A stretch of 64,000 nt of DNA from Annona cherimola. Lineage: Eukaryota; Streptophyta; Magnoliopsida; Magnoliales; Annonaceae. A program made the translations under genes and the position numbers. The notes below the pieces were generated by a model. It saw only the letters and a list, made by a program, of their open reading frames with translations. It had not been told where the DNA came from and ran no database searches. The stretch is from positions 48,897,452 to 48,961,451 of the forward strand of contig CM059972.1 of assembly GCA_030490835.1 (NCBI GenBank), given 5' to 3'. Positions 1 to 12,180 of the stretch are shown here, piece after piece. The stretch's first letter is position 1; each line of letters begins with the position of its first letter.

Positions 1-1
1 T

Positions 2-705
2 GAGTATATCTCAATTCCGGAATTCGCATACAACAATAGATACCAAGCTAGCATCCAAATGGCTCCATTTGAAGCATTATATGGTCGGCGATTTCGAACG
101 CCATTAAACTGGGATGAAGTTGGAGAGAAAAGGTTAGCCCCAGATTTGTCTCAACCAATGGCAGACAAGGTATGAACAATTCGCTAGTGTATACTCATTG
201 CCTAAAGTTGGCAAAAGAGTTACACAGATTACAAGAGAAGGAATCTGAACATCCAAGTTGGCGAACATGTGTTTATAAAGGTCACACCATTCAAGGGAGT
301 TACAAGATTTAGGAAAAGAGGAAAGCTGAATCCCAGATATATTGGACCATTTGAGGTTTTGGAGAAGATTAGGAAATTGGCATATAGGATAGCCTTACCC
401 TCGGCGTTAGCCCTAGTTCACAATGTATTTCATATATTGATGCTTAGCCAGACCCAACACATATATTAGTGGCTGAGAATTTACCGATTCAAGATTATCT
501 GAACTATGAAGAAAGACCAGTTAGAATCTTAGATCAGCAAGTACAAAAGCTTCAGAATCGGGAAATCGAGTACGTGAAGGTACAATAGAACCGGTATTCC
601 AAAAATGAAGTCACTTGGGAGTTAAAAGAAGAGGTGGAACGGAAATACCCTCAGCTATTAAAGAAGAGGCGGTTTCGGGACAAAACTTGTTACAAGGGGG
701 GATGA
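2..705 (+). pseudogene. 3' end of Ty3/gypsy chromovirus pol (integrase C-terminus and chromodomain), degenerate
   Basis: The first frame reads through an integrase tail with the hallmark MAPFEALYGRR and TPLNWDEVGE, then stops at TGA near 169. A second frame (about 242-468) carries QVGEHVFIKVTPFKGVTRF and KLNPRYIGPFEVLE, the GPF/Y module of the integrase C-terminus. After another frameshift near 440 a third frame continues with DPTHILVAENL, RPVRILD, and a chromodomain-like segment (EYVKVQ, stop in place of Trp, then EVTWELKEEVERKYP). It ends at TGA 703-705, just upstream of the LTR. In the family, integrase inserts the cDNA and the chromodomain targets heterochromatin. The motif set fits the Tekay/Del chromoviruses. 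At least two frameshifts and two stops show it is dead. The 5' part of the element lies outside the window. Confidence 0.9.
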
Positions 706-706
706 G
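691..706 (+). promoter_or_regulatory. Polypurine tract of the gypsy element
   Basis: The purine run AAGGGGGGATGAG (694-706) directly abuts the LTR start TGTGAAACCC at 707. This is the expected plus-strand primer position. The same pol-end plus polypurine arrangement (GGTTTCGGGACNAAAC, then a G-run) recurs in reverse orientation at 32184-32225 in the LARD-like element, which ties the two to one lineage. Confidence 0.85.
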
Positions 707-3700
707 TGTGAAACCCAACCCATGTAGGACCCAAATGTATGCATTGATCATGTATATGACATTTATATGTGAATTATTGGATTTTGAATGATTTATGTGA
801 TTTTGCTAATTGCTGTAATTAGGGTTAAGGATTAGCAATAATGTTGTGATTAATCATTTTGATCTAATGTGAGACAATGGGATTAGCGTAAATTGGTGTT
901 GATTGAAATGTGCAAATACAACATGGATAATCATTTTTCATTATTCAATATGAATTATGGGAATTTAAATGATAAATGTCAAGTTAAGTGCAAAAAACAC
1001 TAGAAAATTCATAACTCAACGCCAGCAAGGCGGATTCAAGTGAAATTTGAGATGAAAGTTGATGATGTTGGGCTCGATATAATGGAATTATTAGTTTATG
1101 AAAATCATTGATGAAATTAGTGTTATTATTTATTGATCGTATCATAAATCCAATGGTTAACTTTAAACGGCTATAACTTGAGCTAGGAAAATCGGATTGA
1201 GATGAAATTTGAAACTATTGAATGAAATCATGAGATGCACATTTTTGAAGGCTTATATTAAGCATAACATATCGGGAAAATACCTGCATTGAAAAAGGTA
1301 TGCATAGTTGACTTTTGTGCGTCAAGAGTACCATTCATTTAATGCTTGAGTACATGAAATAATTGCATAATTTTAATGGAAAATTAGGTGTCAAATGCAG
1401 ATTATTTTCAGGGTATTTTATGTATTATTATGAAATGCTAAAATCCAAATAAAATCCAGCAATGAATGCCCACTATTATGAAGCTAGAAGTGCTCAAACA
1501 TGAGCATAGGTTATGTGTCCACATAGGGACGTCCAAGGGGCTGCCCTTGCTTTTTATTTTGATTTTCTTAATTTATAAAATATGGACATATGCAGCTGAC
1601 ATGTAGGGACATACGGATATGCATTCAATCATGCAAATTTCCTGCAAAAAAATTATAAAATACAGCTGCATTGAAGAGGAAAAACGTGGACAGCTTGATG
1701 TGCAAATAACGTGCATTGATTTGCTGGTTTGCTGCCATTTTTGATAAATTTATTAATGCCAAATTAATGCATGAATTAAAGGATAATTATGTGGATGATT
1801 TATTCTTAAAATGGAATTATTAAAAAAAGGAAAAAATATGAAAATGGGCAGCAGCTATGGACATGATTGCTGGACAGGTGGATGGTTTTGATTAAAACAG
1901 ATTTTTGAATTTTCAAAAAATGGTAAAAACCTATTTTACAAGGCTGTGAAATCACCAGCACATAAGGGGGATAGAATCATATTTAATGGTGTGGAAAAAC
2001 CCAGCAAAAGTGGGGCCCACAGCTGGATCATATCCAGCCCTATAAATGGGTTGCACGTTCAGATGGATGGATCTTTGCAAAAATTTTCTAAGTGCTAGAA
2101 TTTCACCCCAACCACCACAGCAGCTCACGTCCCTTCTTGGACAGCAAAGGAAGAAGAAAATAGAAGAAAAAACATGGGAAAAAGAAAGGGAATTTGAGGA
2201 GGAAAACCCATCTCAAGTGATTAGAGTTTGTGTTGGCATCAATCAAGTAAGTTATGTGTCGATTTGAGTTGTTCATATTGAGTTCTAAACTCTAAAAATT
2301 TGAATATGAAATGGAAGTTTAAATACCCCTTAAACAATGATTTAATATGACCTTTGATTGAATATTGAATGGATGTTAGGCTATATGCATGAATTTCCAT
2401 GATTTAGATGGTGAAAGTGATGATTTGAATGACTATTGAGTTGAAAACTCAACTTGTTGAATCTTGAATTCCAATAATAAGTTTCTGTAATGAATGAATG
2501 ATATGTTAGGGTTATGAATCATGTATTAATGCAGAACATATTTTTATTTGAGCTTAAATTATGAATTTTAGAAACTATGAAATGCAAAGTGACGTATATG
2601 ACCCGATTTCTTCGTTTTGATGCTAAAAATGATATGGAAATGGGTTTGCATGATTTTTGAATGATATGTAGGGTAAAATATCCTAGGTTTAGGGTATTAT
2701 TTATTCCCAAAATAATTTGGGAAGATAAGCTCAAATCTGATTTTTATGGATTTATGAAACGATGTCTAAACGGAGTGGAAACAGGACCCGAAATGGGTAA
2801 ACCAATTGCTGTTTCGAGGGGTATTAATTTATGAATGTTAAACATGTGTTAATAATCTAAATTTGGATTAATAAAAATGGAATTAATTGCTGAAAATTCT
2901 GATTTATAAAACTGCTTGGGGTTATGTTACAAAAGACACGTTGAACGTGTGAAAAATGGGTTCCAAAGTTGCTGATTTGAGAACCTATGATTAGTGGATT
3001 TAAATCCAATAAAAATACCCTAAATAAAGTGATAATTAAAGGTAATTATTATGCTAAATTAGTGACCAAGTTTCTGATTTAGAAAATTTTACGAAATATA
3101 TCAAGTATGTGTTGCAAAATGGACGTATGTGAAGGAATAGATATGCATGGGTGATAAATGACTTGTGAAATATGATTTTGTGCAAGAATGCATGAAAATA
3201 TGATGAATTTCATGATTATATGTCTGTTTATAATTGCATGATGTTAATTTCAAATTTCGACATTGATCAACGAAGCCTAAGGCGATAACATGTGCTAAAA
3301 CGGGTACCGATGTATGAATTTTGGAAAAGGAGTGAAAAATTGTAAATGAAGATTAATGAACCTATAAATAATAATTGTTGGATTATTATTATATGGTTGA
3401 ATGGTTACCCAACTTATGGGATTAAATATGTTGTATATGAACCGATGAAATATGCAAGTATATGCTAAGTGTATGTATGATGACTTGAGAAGTCAAATGA
3501 ATGATATATGTTAATGGAAATGTTTTGGAAAACTAAATAAGATGCAAGGAAAAGAAGTATATAAAAAATTATATTATTCTCATGTAGGCAAGGGCAAAGA
3601 AAAGGCTAAGTCGGAAAGCTAAAGAACGCATGTAAGCAAGTAAATTTTCTAAATGATTTTTGCTTTTCTAAATTACTGTGAATAAATGTGATTTTTCTCT

Positions 3701-4691
3701 CACTTGTTTGTTGAAATTGTAAAAATTATTTCTAATGTGTTTAAGGATGGCCATTCCTTAGTTAAATCGTGTTGAAATGATGTTTTTACTTCAATATGAT
3801 ATTATGAAACTTCCTTGATAAATGCTATGAAAAATGTTGTGAATTCCAAGTTTATGAGTGAAAAATCATGCTAGCATGTTAAAGATGGATTTATGAAAAA
3901 GTTCATATGCACAAGGTACTAGGTTCACCTGAAGGGTATAAGCGGGCCGATTGTCCCCCCTTGGTGTGGCCAAGTCACTAAGATAGGCCAAGGCAGGCGG
4001 TGCCCTCTCTGAAATGGGAGATGACGAGGACGGATGGTCGCCTGGCTAGCTTCCATCCTAAGGGAAATATGATGAATATGTTCATGGTTTTTACAATGCA
4101 CTATGCACATCGTACTCGTGATGGATACATGATTCATGTTTTTCAAGATATACCTTTTGAAAAGGTATAAATTTCTTTCCAAGATGATTTTAAATGGAAA
4201 ATGTTGCCTGAAATGATTTTTCTGTGAAATTTAAATAGCTTGCTTATTGAGTTTCAACTCATGATTTTGTTTTTCAAACCCAAAGACAAGTGAAAGAAAG
4301 GATATGGTGAAGGAGCAAGTGCAAGCTTGATAGAGCAATGGAAAAATTTAGAACTCCTATGTTATGAGGAAAAACTCATGTTGAATGGTTGTAACTATTC
4401 GAATGTTTTATGTTGATGAGTATGGTTATTACATGCAGTGACATCTGATTTATGTAAATGAGGAAATATTTTTGATCAGCACGCTTTGTTATATGATGAT
4501 TGGTTGGAAATGACCTAGTTATGCTTGAAATGAAAATATGAGGGATTAAACTCTTATGAAAATATATCTACTTGGACAAATATCCATTAAAACCTGTTGT
4601 GTGACAGGGCAACAATCCTGATCACGTTTACCAATCAATAACGATCCCGAGATAAGGCTCAGGATGTGACACTTGGTTTTGGGGCGCCACA
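707..4691 (+). repeat. 3' LTR of gypsy element, family G1 (3985 bp)
   Basis: Starts TGTGAAACCCAACC immediately after the polypurine tract and ends GGGGCGCCACA, so it has TG...CA termini. It is long, as is usual for Tekay/Del LTRs. Two further copies of the family lie at 12181-16138 and, interrupted, at 26511-38496; they share the opening TGTGAAA(C/T)CC, the block near 3930-4060 and the terminal block near 4600-4675. Probable U3/R boundary: TATA box at 2041. There is no coding potential beyond chance ORFs. No target duplication can be checked because the 5' end is outside the window. Confidence 0.9.
2041..2048 (+). promoter_or_regulatory. TATA box of the G1 LTR promoter
   Basis: CCAGCCCTATAAATGGG occurs here, and the homologous LTR at 12181-16138 has CCAGCCCTATAAAAGGGG at the matching place (13496). 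Conservation in two copies, about 1.3 kb into a 4 kb LTR, supports a pol II core promoter followed by a long purine-rich leader. Confidence 0.7.
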
Positions 4692-5073
4692 CAATGCTAG
4701 GTGTGCTGGGAGTTTATAAATGGCATTGGGTGGCCCATCTTGATCCTAAAAATTGGCAAGAGAATCAAGAAGAAAGAAGAGAAAGAAGAAGGTGTGGTTG
4801 ATTAGAAGATCAACTTAATCTCAACGATTAATCCATCTCATCCAGGTTAGTTAATGTTTATTTCATATTTTTATTTTTAAATAAAACAAGGATCAAGGGT
4901 AGAGATCAATCTAAACCATTGAATTTGGGAGAAAGATTTCAGATTTGAAGGAAATTGTTGTCTACAAAAATCAGACTTGTTAAATTTGATAGAGGTCAAT
5001 TTTAATCCATGAATTGAGGGTTTTTTGTGCTTGAACATGACCATGATTAGGGGCTATTATTTAGAAAAAAATT
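4692..5073. other. Old repeat remnant, probably LTR leader sequence
   Basis: Non-coding stretch between the G1 LTR and a copia LTR. It has a TATA-like GTTTATAAATGG and a purine-rich leader (AAGAAGAAAGAAGAGAAAG), followed by a possible splice-donor-like AGGTTAGT; this arrangement resembles the R/U5 of gypsy LTRs. Its continuation is at 8414. No boundaries were found. Confidence 0.4.
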
Positions 5074-5749
5074 TGTTGGAAACAAGTGTTGAAATCAAAG
5101 GCAAATAACCAAAGTATATGTTTTGATGATTAACAACTCAATTTGAGTAAGTTTTGGCTACTAATAAGTTTGTGAAATTTTTTAAGGTTATAAAAATGAA
5201 AAATATGAAGCATAACAGGTCAAGTCGATTTCTAAGTTGACTCAGGCATTGACTTAGGCCAAGTCGATTCCCAAGTCGACTCCAGCATAGACTTCAAAGG
5301 CCAATTTTTGTCCAGCGCTGAAATTGGGGAGCAAGAGCTGCCAAAGTCGCACACGAAGTTGACTTCGCATGCGACTAGGGTGAAGTCGTAGACCAAGTTG
5401 ACTCCAGCATCGACTTCAACCTGCCAGCACTAAATTTGAAAAGTGGTGTCGAAGACCAAGTCGACTTTACTTACGACTTGAGTGAAGTTGAAGACTAAGT
5501 CAACCCAAATATTTGACTTGGATCAAATGAAGATGAATCAAGACCAAAACAAGCAAAGCTGCATGAATTTATAAATTTGGATCAAGAAGTATCATTTGGA
5601 CACCAAGATTCAAGAATTCAAGTGTTGGAAACAATGTTTAAAGCAAAACAAAATTTACCAAAGCATGAGTTTTGATGATTAACAAAGTTAAAATTGAGTA
5701 TAAGGTGATTACTGATGATTTTGCTTAATGATTTAAGGAATGAATTAGC

Positions 5750-6545
5750 CAAGTCGATATCCAAGTCGACTTGGACTTCGACTTAGGGTGAAGTCGATCC
5801 CAAAGTCGACTCCATATTCGACTCCAAAATAGACCACACAGCAAAATTCAAAATGGAAAGAAAAGCAGGTGAAGTCACAGGCCAAGTCGACTCCACTTGC
5901 GACTTGGGTAGCCAAGTCGCAAACGAAGTCGACTCCAACATCGACTTGAGACGGGAAAAACACTCCAGAGCTGATTTTGGGGTACAAAAATGCCGAAGTC
6001 GCAGATGAAGTCGACTCCAGGTGCGACTTGGGTGAAGTCGCAGATGAAGTCGACCCCGAGATCGACTTGAGTTCTTCAATGTCCAAAATATAGACTCAAG
6101 CTCATTTTCAAGATCAACTTGGGATTTTTCAAATCCAAATCAAGGGTATAAGCTCACTATCAACTCAAGTCTCTCAAGTCCAAGGCACAGCTTCGAACGT
6201 AGTTGAAGATGAAGAAGTTCAAGTCATGAAGACTACTATCAAAAGCAACTAAGACAAGTTCTTCAAGGAGCTTTGCAAATATTAGAAGCCATTTCAGAAG
6301 TAAATGATTCAAGAAGGAATGCTAAGCAAGCTAGAATAAATCAAGCAAGGACCAAACAAATTTCAGCACAAGAACAGGTCAAGTCGCAACCCAAGTCGAC
6401 TCCAAGATCGACTTGAGGTCAAGTCTGAAACCAAGTCGACCTAATCTCAGACTTGGAACTGAAGTCGCAAACGAAGTCGACTCCAGTTGCGACTTGGGAA
6501 GCCAAGTCGCAGACGAAGTCGACTCCACCTGTGACTTGGGGAACC
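5750..6545 (+). repeat. GTCGAC-centred hairpin repeat array in copia U3
   Basis: Two clusters (about 5750-6075 and 6380-6545) of imperfect units of the form AAGTCGCA-(n)-GAAGTCGACTCCA-(n)-TGCGACTTGG. Outer arms GTCGCA/TGCGAC are complementary and the centre GTCGAC is itself palindromic. Related arrays occur at 5215-5490, 7480-7735, 42380-42695, 42960-43135, 44365-44635, 44975-45150, 51285-51570, 51905-52080, 58250-58430 and 63070-63275. Because the repeat lacks stops in several frames, long spurious ORFs appear on both strands. Confidence 0.85.
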
Positions 6546-6620
6546 AACGTTCGAATTTTTGAACGTTGGAATATTTATTGCGCGCCAACCACTTCTATAA
6601 CGTTCAAATCTTCCCCATTC

Positions 6621-6628
6621 TATAAATA
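6621..6628 (+). promoter_or_regulatory. TATA box of copia LTR (subfamily with CTATAAATAG)
   Basis: TATAAATA lies about 60 bases downstream of the inverted-repeat block AACGTTCGAA...GCGCGCCA...AACGTTC. The same order occurs at every copia LTR in the window, and in reverse at 63000, where it reads CTATATATAG. Confidence 0.7.
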
Positions 6629-7813
6629 GACACTCAAGCAAACGAGAATATAGATACTACATTGTCTAAAGAGAGAAAAGAAGTGCAAACAAGAGCTCCC
6701 ATTTGCTTTTCTCTAAATTTGAGTGATCTATACATTTTCAAAGGAAGAAAGAGCTTCAAGTTGCAAGTAGCTTCAACGACATACAACCGGTTGCTTCTAC
6801 AAGTTCTTCCTCAAGCTCAATCTTGCCTACACAATTCTGTAAAGTGTAGATCTTCCTTATTTTCATTACTCTTTGTTATTGGTCTTGGTTTGAGTGTATT
6901 GTAACAAACCAAGACGTTGCAAGTAGAGTTGTGATTGGAGTTGAACTCATCACCTACTTGTATCAAGTGTACAAGCCCCCTAGAGCTAGAATCTAGAAGA
7001 GAGCATAGGCTCTATTTGTGTATGCCCCCTAGAGCTGGAATCTAGAAGAGAGCGGAGTTCTAAGTGTATTCGCGGAATACATAGTGGAACCCAAGTCACA
7101 ACGGTGTGTGAGCTTGGAAGAGTGGAGTAGGGAGAGGTTGCCCGAACCACTATAAATCTTGCCTACTGTTTACCTTATTGCTTTCACTATTTCATTGCTC
7201 TCTATTTGTTTCAATCAAGGGGATTAAGCTTTCAAGGGGTTAAGTTTTAATTTTACCAAGGAATTTTTTTAAGAACCCAATTCACCCCTCCCCTCTTGGG
7301 TTTTGCCATTAACTCGGGACCAATATCAAGAAGTCAAGACACGGAGCTTAAAGTTTTCAAGCTAGGATGATCATACTGAGTTCCAGGTGATATAAATAAG
7401 TGGAATAACATTTAATATGAAGAAAATCAAGCAACCAAAGTCATCTCAAATGAATTCAAGTTCATCTAGCAAACAAAGGAAGTGAAGTCGCACCGACGTC
7501 GACTCCAGCAGCGACTGCCAAGTCCGAGTCCGAGTTGACCTGAAGAAGAGACTTGAAAATTGCAGAAAAACCGAAGTCGACTCCAACAGCGACTTGGGTC
7601 AAGTCCAAGTCCAAGTCGACCTGAGAAGGAACTTGAGGAGACTGCTGAAAAACGAAGTCGCACCCGAAGTCGACTCCGTTATGCGACTTGGGTGAAGTCA
7701 AACCCGAAGTCGACTCCACCTGCGACTTGCGTAGCAACAGTCGGAAAATTTTCGAACGTTGGCGCATTAAATGCATGCCACCTACTTCCAAACGTTCGAA
7801 TACCCTCGTAATT

Positions 7814-7820
7814 TATAAAA
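7814..7820 (+). promoter_or_regulatory. TATA box of the outer copia LTR
   Basis: TATAAAAGGCATTCA, preceded by TTCGAACGTTGGCGCATTAA and a downstream AAACGTTCGAA. It matches the copia I promoters at 45229 and 52158. Confidence 0.75.
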
Positions 7821-8413
7821 GGCATTCAATATAGGCATGGAGGATAGCTGAAACTTTATTGATTGAGCAAGACTTCCATCTCTAAGAGCATTAAGTGATC
7901 AAGGCAACATCTAGAAGAAGAATTTTGCATTCAAACCATCAAGAGCTGCTTGCTGAATCATTCAATCTTCCTCACAAATTCTTCTCCGCGCCAAATCTGA
8001 CTCTACACATCAGTAACGTGTAGAAACTTTCTTTATTCTTTTTTCTTGTTGTATTAAACTTGATTTAGTTTCAGTAACTAAAATTAAGTGTAAGCAAAGT
8101 AGTGTGTGACTGGAGTGGAACTCGTCACCTACTCGTGCTGTAAGTTGTTTATGCCCCCTATAGCTGGAATATAGAAAAGAGCAGAGGCTCTAGTTGTATT
8201 CGTGAAATATATAGTAGAACCCCAGTCACAAGGGGTGTGAGCTTGGAAGAGTGGAGTAGGGATGGTTGCCCGAACCACTATAAATCTTGTCCATTGATTT
8301 ATATTTTTGCTTTCATTATCTTATTGCTTTCTATTTGTTTCATTAAGTAAAAATTTTAAATACCCAATTCACCCCTCCCCTCTTGGGTAATTGCCATAAA
8401 CTCGGGACCAACA

Positions 8414-10928
8414 AATTCTACCCAAATTTTTGTTCAAAGTGAGCCCAAACAGATCTTATATCGTTAGACAGCAAGAAGATGATCTCGGCGCTTCAACCCA
8501 TGATTCCATACATAATCTAGATTATCCAAATTGTTAGATGTGTATATAATTTACTTTTACATAAAGATATAATGTTAGAACATGTGTGGACACTCTGGTG
8601 AAAGATTGGATTGAGAAATTTTCAATTCTATAAGTTCACTAGGCAAATTATTGAAAATTGTGATCAGTTGATCTAGACCATTACAAATTTAATGCTAAAT
8701 AGATTTCGATGATCCAAACCATTGAATTAGAGCTAAATAAGTCATACGTTATGATTTATATGTTATATCTATTAAAACCTTGATTTTTGGATTAGATTAG
8801 CATTTAAAATAACTTATCAATTTAACTATCTAAACCATATGGCAAATCCAAAAATACAAATAAAAATATATAAGAAATGGTAAATTAATGTTTTTTAGCA
8901 TAAAACTTTTTGTGAGAACTCATGATATAATCATGAATGAATGCACAAAATTTTGTGAGAAAATAATTTGCAATTTGTGAATTAAAATCCTATAAAATTA
9001 CCCTAAACAGGATAAATGGCTGCTAGAAATAACTTTATTCAATGATTTTCATAATTTCTATATAATAAATTTGGATATAAAAATTTTATATGATATAAAA
9101 TATATCCTTAATATCAGTCAAATATAAAAATAAATTTTTAGATAAGATAAATATGGCTAAAAATTAACATGATTTGTATCACCCCTAGCAGAATCAAAAT
9201 ACATAAATGAATATAAATAATATGTATTTGTCCTAGAGTTATTCTATTTAGTCAATTCATGTAATTCTTGATTTATGATAGAAATTTCAGACTTAAACTC
9301 TTTGATTTTGTTATAAAGAAAAATCAAAGGATCTCAGTATGTCTGTTTTCAGCAAGTATGGGCAGATTGAGGAATAATCAAAATAAGATTTTAAACTAAA
9401 ATAAAAATTATCTAAAGTTACATGGTTAGTTAAAATATGTACTTATTGAGTTAATTCATGAGAAATTTTTCATAAAATATTTGAAGAATATTAGAAATTA
9501 AATTGGATACCAATAGACTACTGAAATTTAATGCGATCAAGGGAAGGCTGACCTGTGATCATATTAAGTTTTTGAAATAAAATAATTATTAATTAGTAAT
9601 TAATAATATGATAATGATTTTTAATTGTTAAAATTGAATATTTATAAAATAGGGTTGAATACAATGTAGAAAATACATATCGAAAGCTAAAGGAGTAATT
9701 TGGTAATTTTATAAAAGCGCTCCAACTCAAATTAATTATTTTATTAACTTGGAGAAAGTAATATTTTAGAATTAATGAAATTTATTATAAATAAAAACTT
9801 TTAGATAATTTAAATATACAAAAAACCAATTTTGACTAAATTATGAAATTAGAGTACCTAAGAGTATTTGCACATCTTAGGATGAAACATCATGTTAAAT
9901 CATAATTAGAAAAGTTAATTTGAATTTAAAATATTGATTAAAGTAAATTTTTCTTTTTCAATTTGATGATTTGAGAATTATAGCAAAATACGGTACAAGA
10001 ACGAATTCGAGATTTACACAAGGTAAGTAGAGTTTTTTTCCCTCTTTTGATTTTGTATTATAGTGTATATTTATGGGCATGTATGTATTTGGATGCGATT
10101 GTTTTCTAATGTTTGAAAGAATAAATATTATCAGTTATGATGATTTATTATGACGCCAAGTTTGGCCTTTATTCATGCTAGTATTATGCATTATGGAATT
10201 GGCATATATTGTTTGGTTTGCTTGCATATTCATGAGTCATGACTGTACTTGTGGATTTGTGGAGTGTTGTTGTTTGGCCATTAGTGATGACTGTTGGCAC
10301 ATCTTGACTAGGGACATCGATTCAGACCTACATGTCTAGCCATTGTGGACTTGATGAGTTGTGACCTTTGTTGTTTGGCCCTTATGATTTGGATAATGGA
10401 TATTATAAACTGGTCGGTAGAACTAGTAGCCACCAACATAATAGTTGAGGTCGGAACCGATCACGTAATGTGGTATGACATGGTTGCGAGTGTGTGATAA
10501 TCACAGTAGAGTATCAATTATACCTCCAGGTTAGATAAAAGTGTTTCCTAATCTTCTCATATTGTGCAAGATTAGCCACTTATGCTAGGGCGCAGTCATG
10601 GCAACCTAGATTGTTGTTAACTCATTTTCATTCACTCTTTTTGGGTCATTATTTAATGAAAATTTAGTCAATAAAGATGGTTTAATTTGAGTATTCCTTG
10701 ATTAAGCTTTGTTTTATAAGAATACTCACTATCAGATGCAATTTATGAAAAATAGGAAATAATGAGCAATTTCAGTGCAACCCGTGACCAAATGGGCAAG
10801 TACTGCTGAAAGCAAGGTTAAAATGCAAATTCAAGACTCACTTTTGAAGTAAAATAGTGTCTAAGGTTAGCATAAATGCGCAGGAAGAAGCTTCAACCAG
10901 AAGGGAATCAAGCAGGAAGCAAGGAGGA
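8414..10928. other. Old AT-rich repeat remnant without genes
   Basis: Continues the sequence broken at 5073. No ORF of note. The part from about 10130 to 10928 has features seen in gypsy LTRs and their 3' ends: GGTCGGAACCGATCACG, GAATACTCACTATCAG and the purine stretch CAGGAAGCAAGGAGGA before the next LTR. It contains no recognisable termini and is likely a heavily mutated retrotransposon. Confidence 0.4.
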
Positions 10929-12180
10929 TGTGATACCTAGGTATTTTGAGACCAATAAATGTAATTTAGGCATTTGATAATTATTAATTGTATGATTGAA
11001 TTTGATGAATGAGATTAAAGCAAATTACAACGTAAGGTGGTTAAGTTAATCATCTTAGCTCAATGTGGACTAATGTGCACAAAAAGGCCAAATGAGGTGT
11101 AGGAAATGATGACTTGGCATGATTATTGAATCCATTAATTATGTTAAATAGATGATAACTATGGGATAAATTAGGGTATTTCTTGAAAAATTCATAACTT
11201 AAGGTGTATAAGGTGGATTGATGTGAAATTTGGAAGGTAAGCACATGTTGATGTGCTCTACCTCATGAATGATATAGATTATGTTAATTATGATTAAATT
11301 ATGGTGATAATGATTTAATTTCATTAAATTTTATGAGACATTTTTAAATGCTCATATTTTGCACTAGAATAGTCATTTTCAGATGAAATTTCTTATGGAT
11401 AGCTAAAACAAGGTAGCCTATCATATGGATGGACTTGATTAAGTTAAATCTCATGTAAAAATGCTAAACCACTTATGGTTAAAACCATTGACTTTTTACC
11501 ATTTAAAAAGTGGATTTATTTAATGCAAAAGTCAATGCATTTAATGGTATCTTGAGGTATCTTAAGGAGTGGATTTTGGGGCAATTTTTATAATTTTAAA
11601 AAAATTCAAAAATTGCATGGAAAGATGCTAGATGCAGGGATTTTAAATGGGGGCTGGAATTGGACAATTTTTTATGTCAACAAAATGACAAAATAGGCAG
11701 CAGCTGGTGGATGTGATCATGAACAACATTTTGGGCAATTTTGTGTTAATATATATATAAGCAGGAATTTACATGGGTGAAATGATGACAGCACATTAAA
11801 GGATAAACATGAAATTTATTAAGCCTCAAAATGAAGTGGAAATGGGAATTAAAAGCACCCTTATAAAAGAGAATGAAATGGGCAACCTTGAATGTTACTT
11901 GGTGGATAGCAAGGAGAGGAAAAAAAGAGAGAAACAGGCAAGGAACAGTAGGAACATCCCAAGGAGAGGAAGAAAAGGAGAAGATAAAGAAGGGCAAAAG
12001 AAGGGAAGAAAAGGAGAAACCAAGTAGGGCAAGGAGAAGGCAAACCTAACCCCACAAGTAGGTGCCTAAACCATGTTTTGGTTTTGTTAATTGGAAAGTT
12101 TTCTAGCTCAAGTAATGAGTCATAAATTTGAATAATTAGGAATATTAATTGATGGTTTATGCAGCACTTGATAGGGTTAT

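Larger units (their letters stand above)
5623..7325 (+). repeat. Nested copia solo LTR (1703 bp) with TCAAG target duplication
   Basis: Starts TGTTGGAAACAATG and ends GGGACCAATA (canonical CA decayed to TA). Flanked by TCAAG at 5618-5622 and at 7326-7330, so insertion and end positions are firm. It belongs to a second copia subfamily: its TATA region reads CTATAAATAGACACTCAAGC and it carries two copies of the CTAGAGCTnGAATCTAGAAG element near 6978-7055, where copia I LTRs have one. The reverse LTR at 62274 belongs to the same subfamily. Confidence 0.92.
5074..8413 (+). repeat. Copia solo LTR, interrupted by a second copia LTR (parts 5074-5622 and 7331-8413)
   Basis: Begins TGTTGGAAACAAG and ends CTCGGGACCAACA, the same termini as the LTRs of copia I at 44231 and 51147. 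It shares the ATGTTTTGATGATTAAC segment, the GTCGAC hairpin array, the TATAAAAGGCATTCA promoter and the terminal ACCCAATTCACCCCTCCCC. Flanks share AATT (last four bases upstream, first four downstream), compatible with an eroded target duplication. No internal region exists, so it is a solo LTR left by LTR-LTR recombination. Without the insert it is about 1.6 kb. Confidence 0.88.

Noticed and set aside
5745..6086. Long reading frames on both strands in the copia LTR arrays (also 7462-7811, 42935-43289, 44283-44694, 51199-51623, 51747-52136, 63021-63318).
   Set aside because: They follow the GTCGAC repeat, exist on both strands at once, and their peptides (KSQVEST, EVDSxCDLG) are translations of the repeat. 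No start context, no known domain.
6380..6545. Regularly spaced repeats resembling a CRISPR array.
   Set aside because: Plant retrotransposon context, units are imperfect and palindromic with no unique spacers of constant length, and no cas genes.
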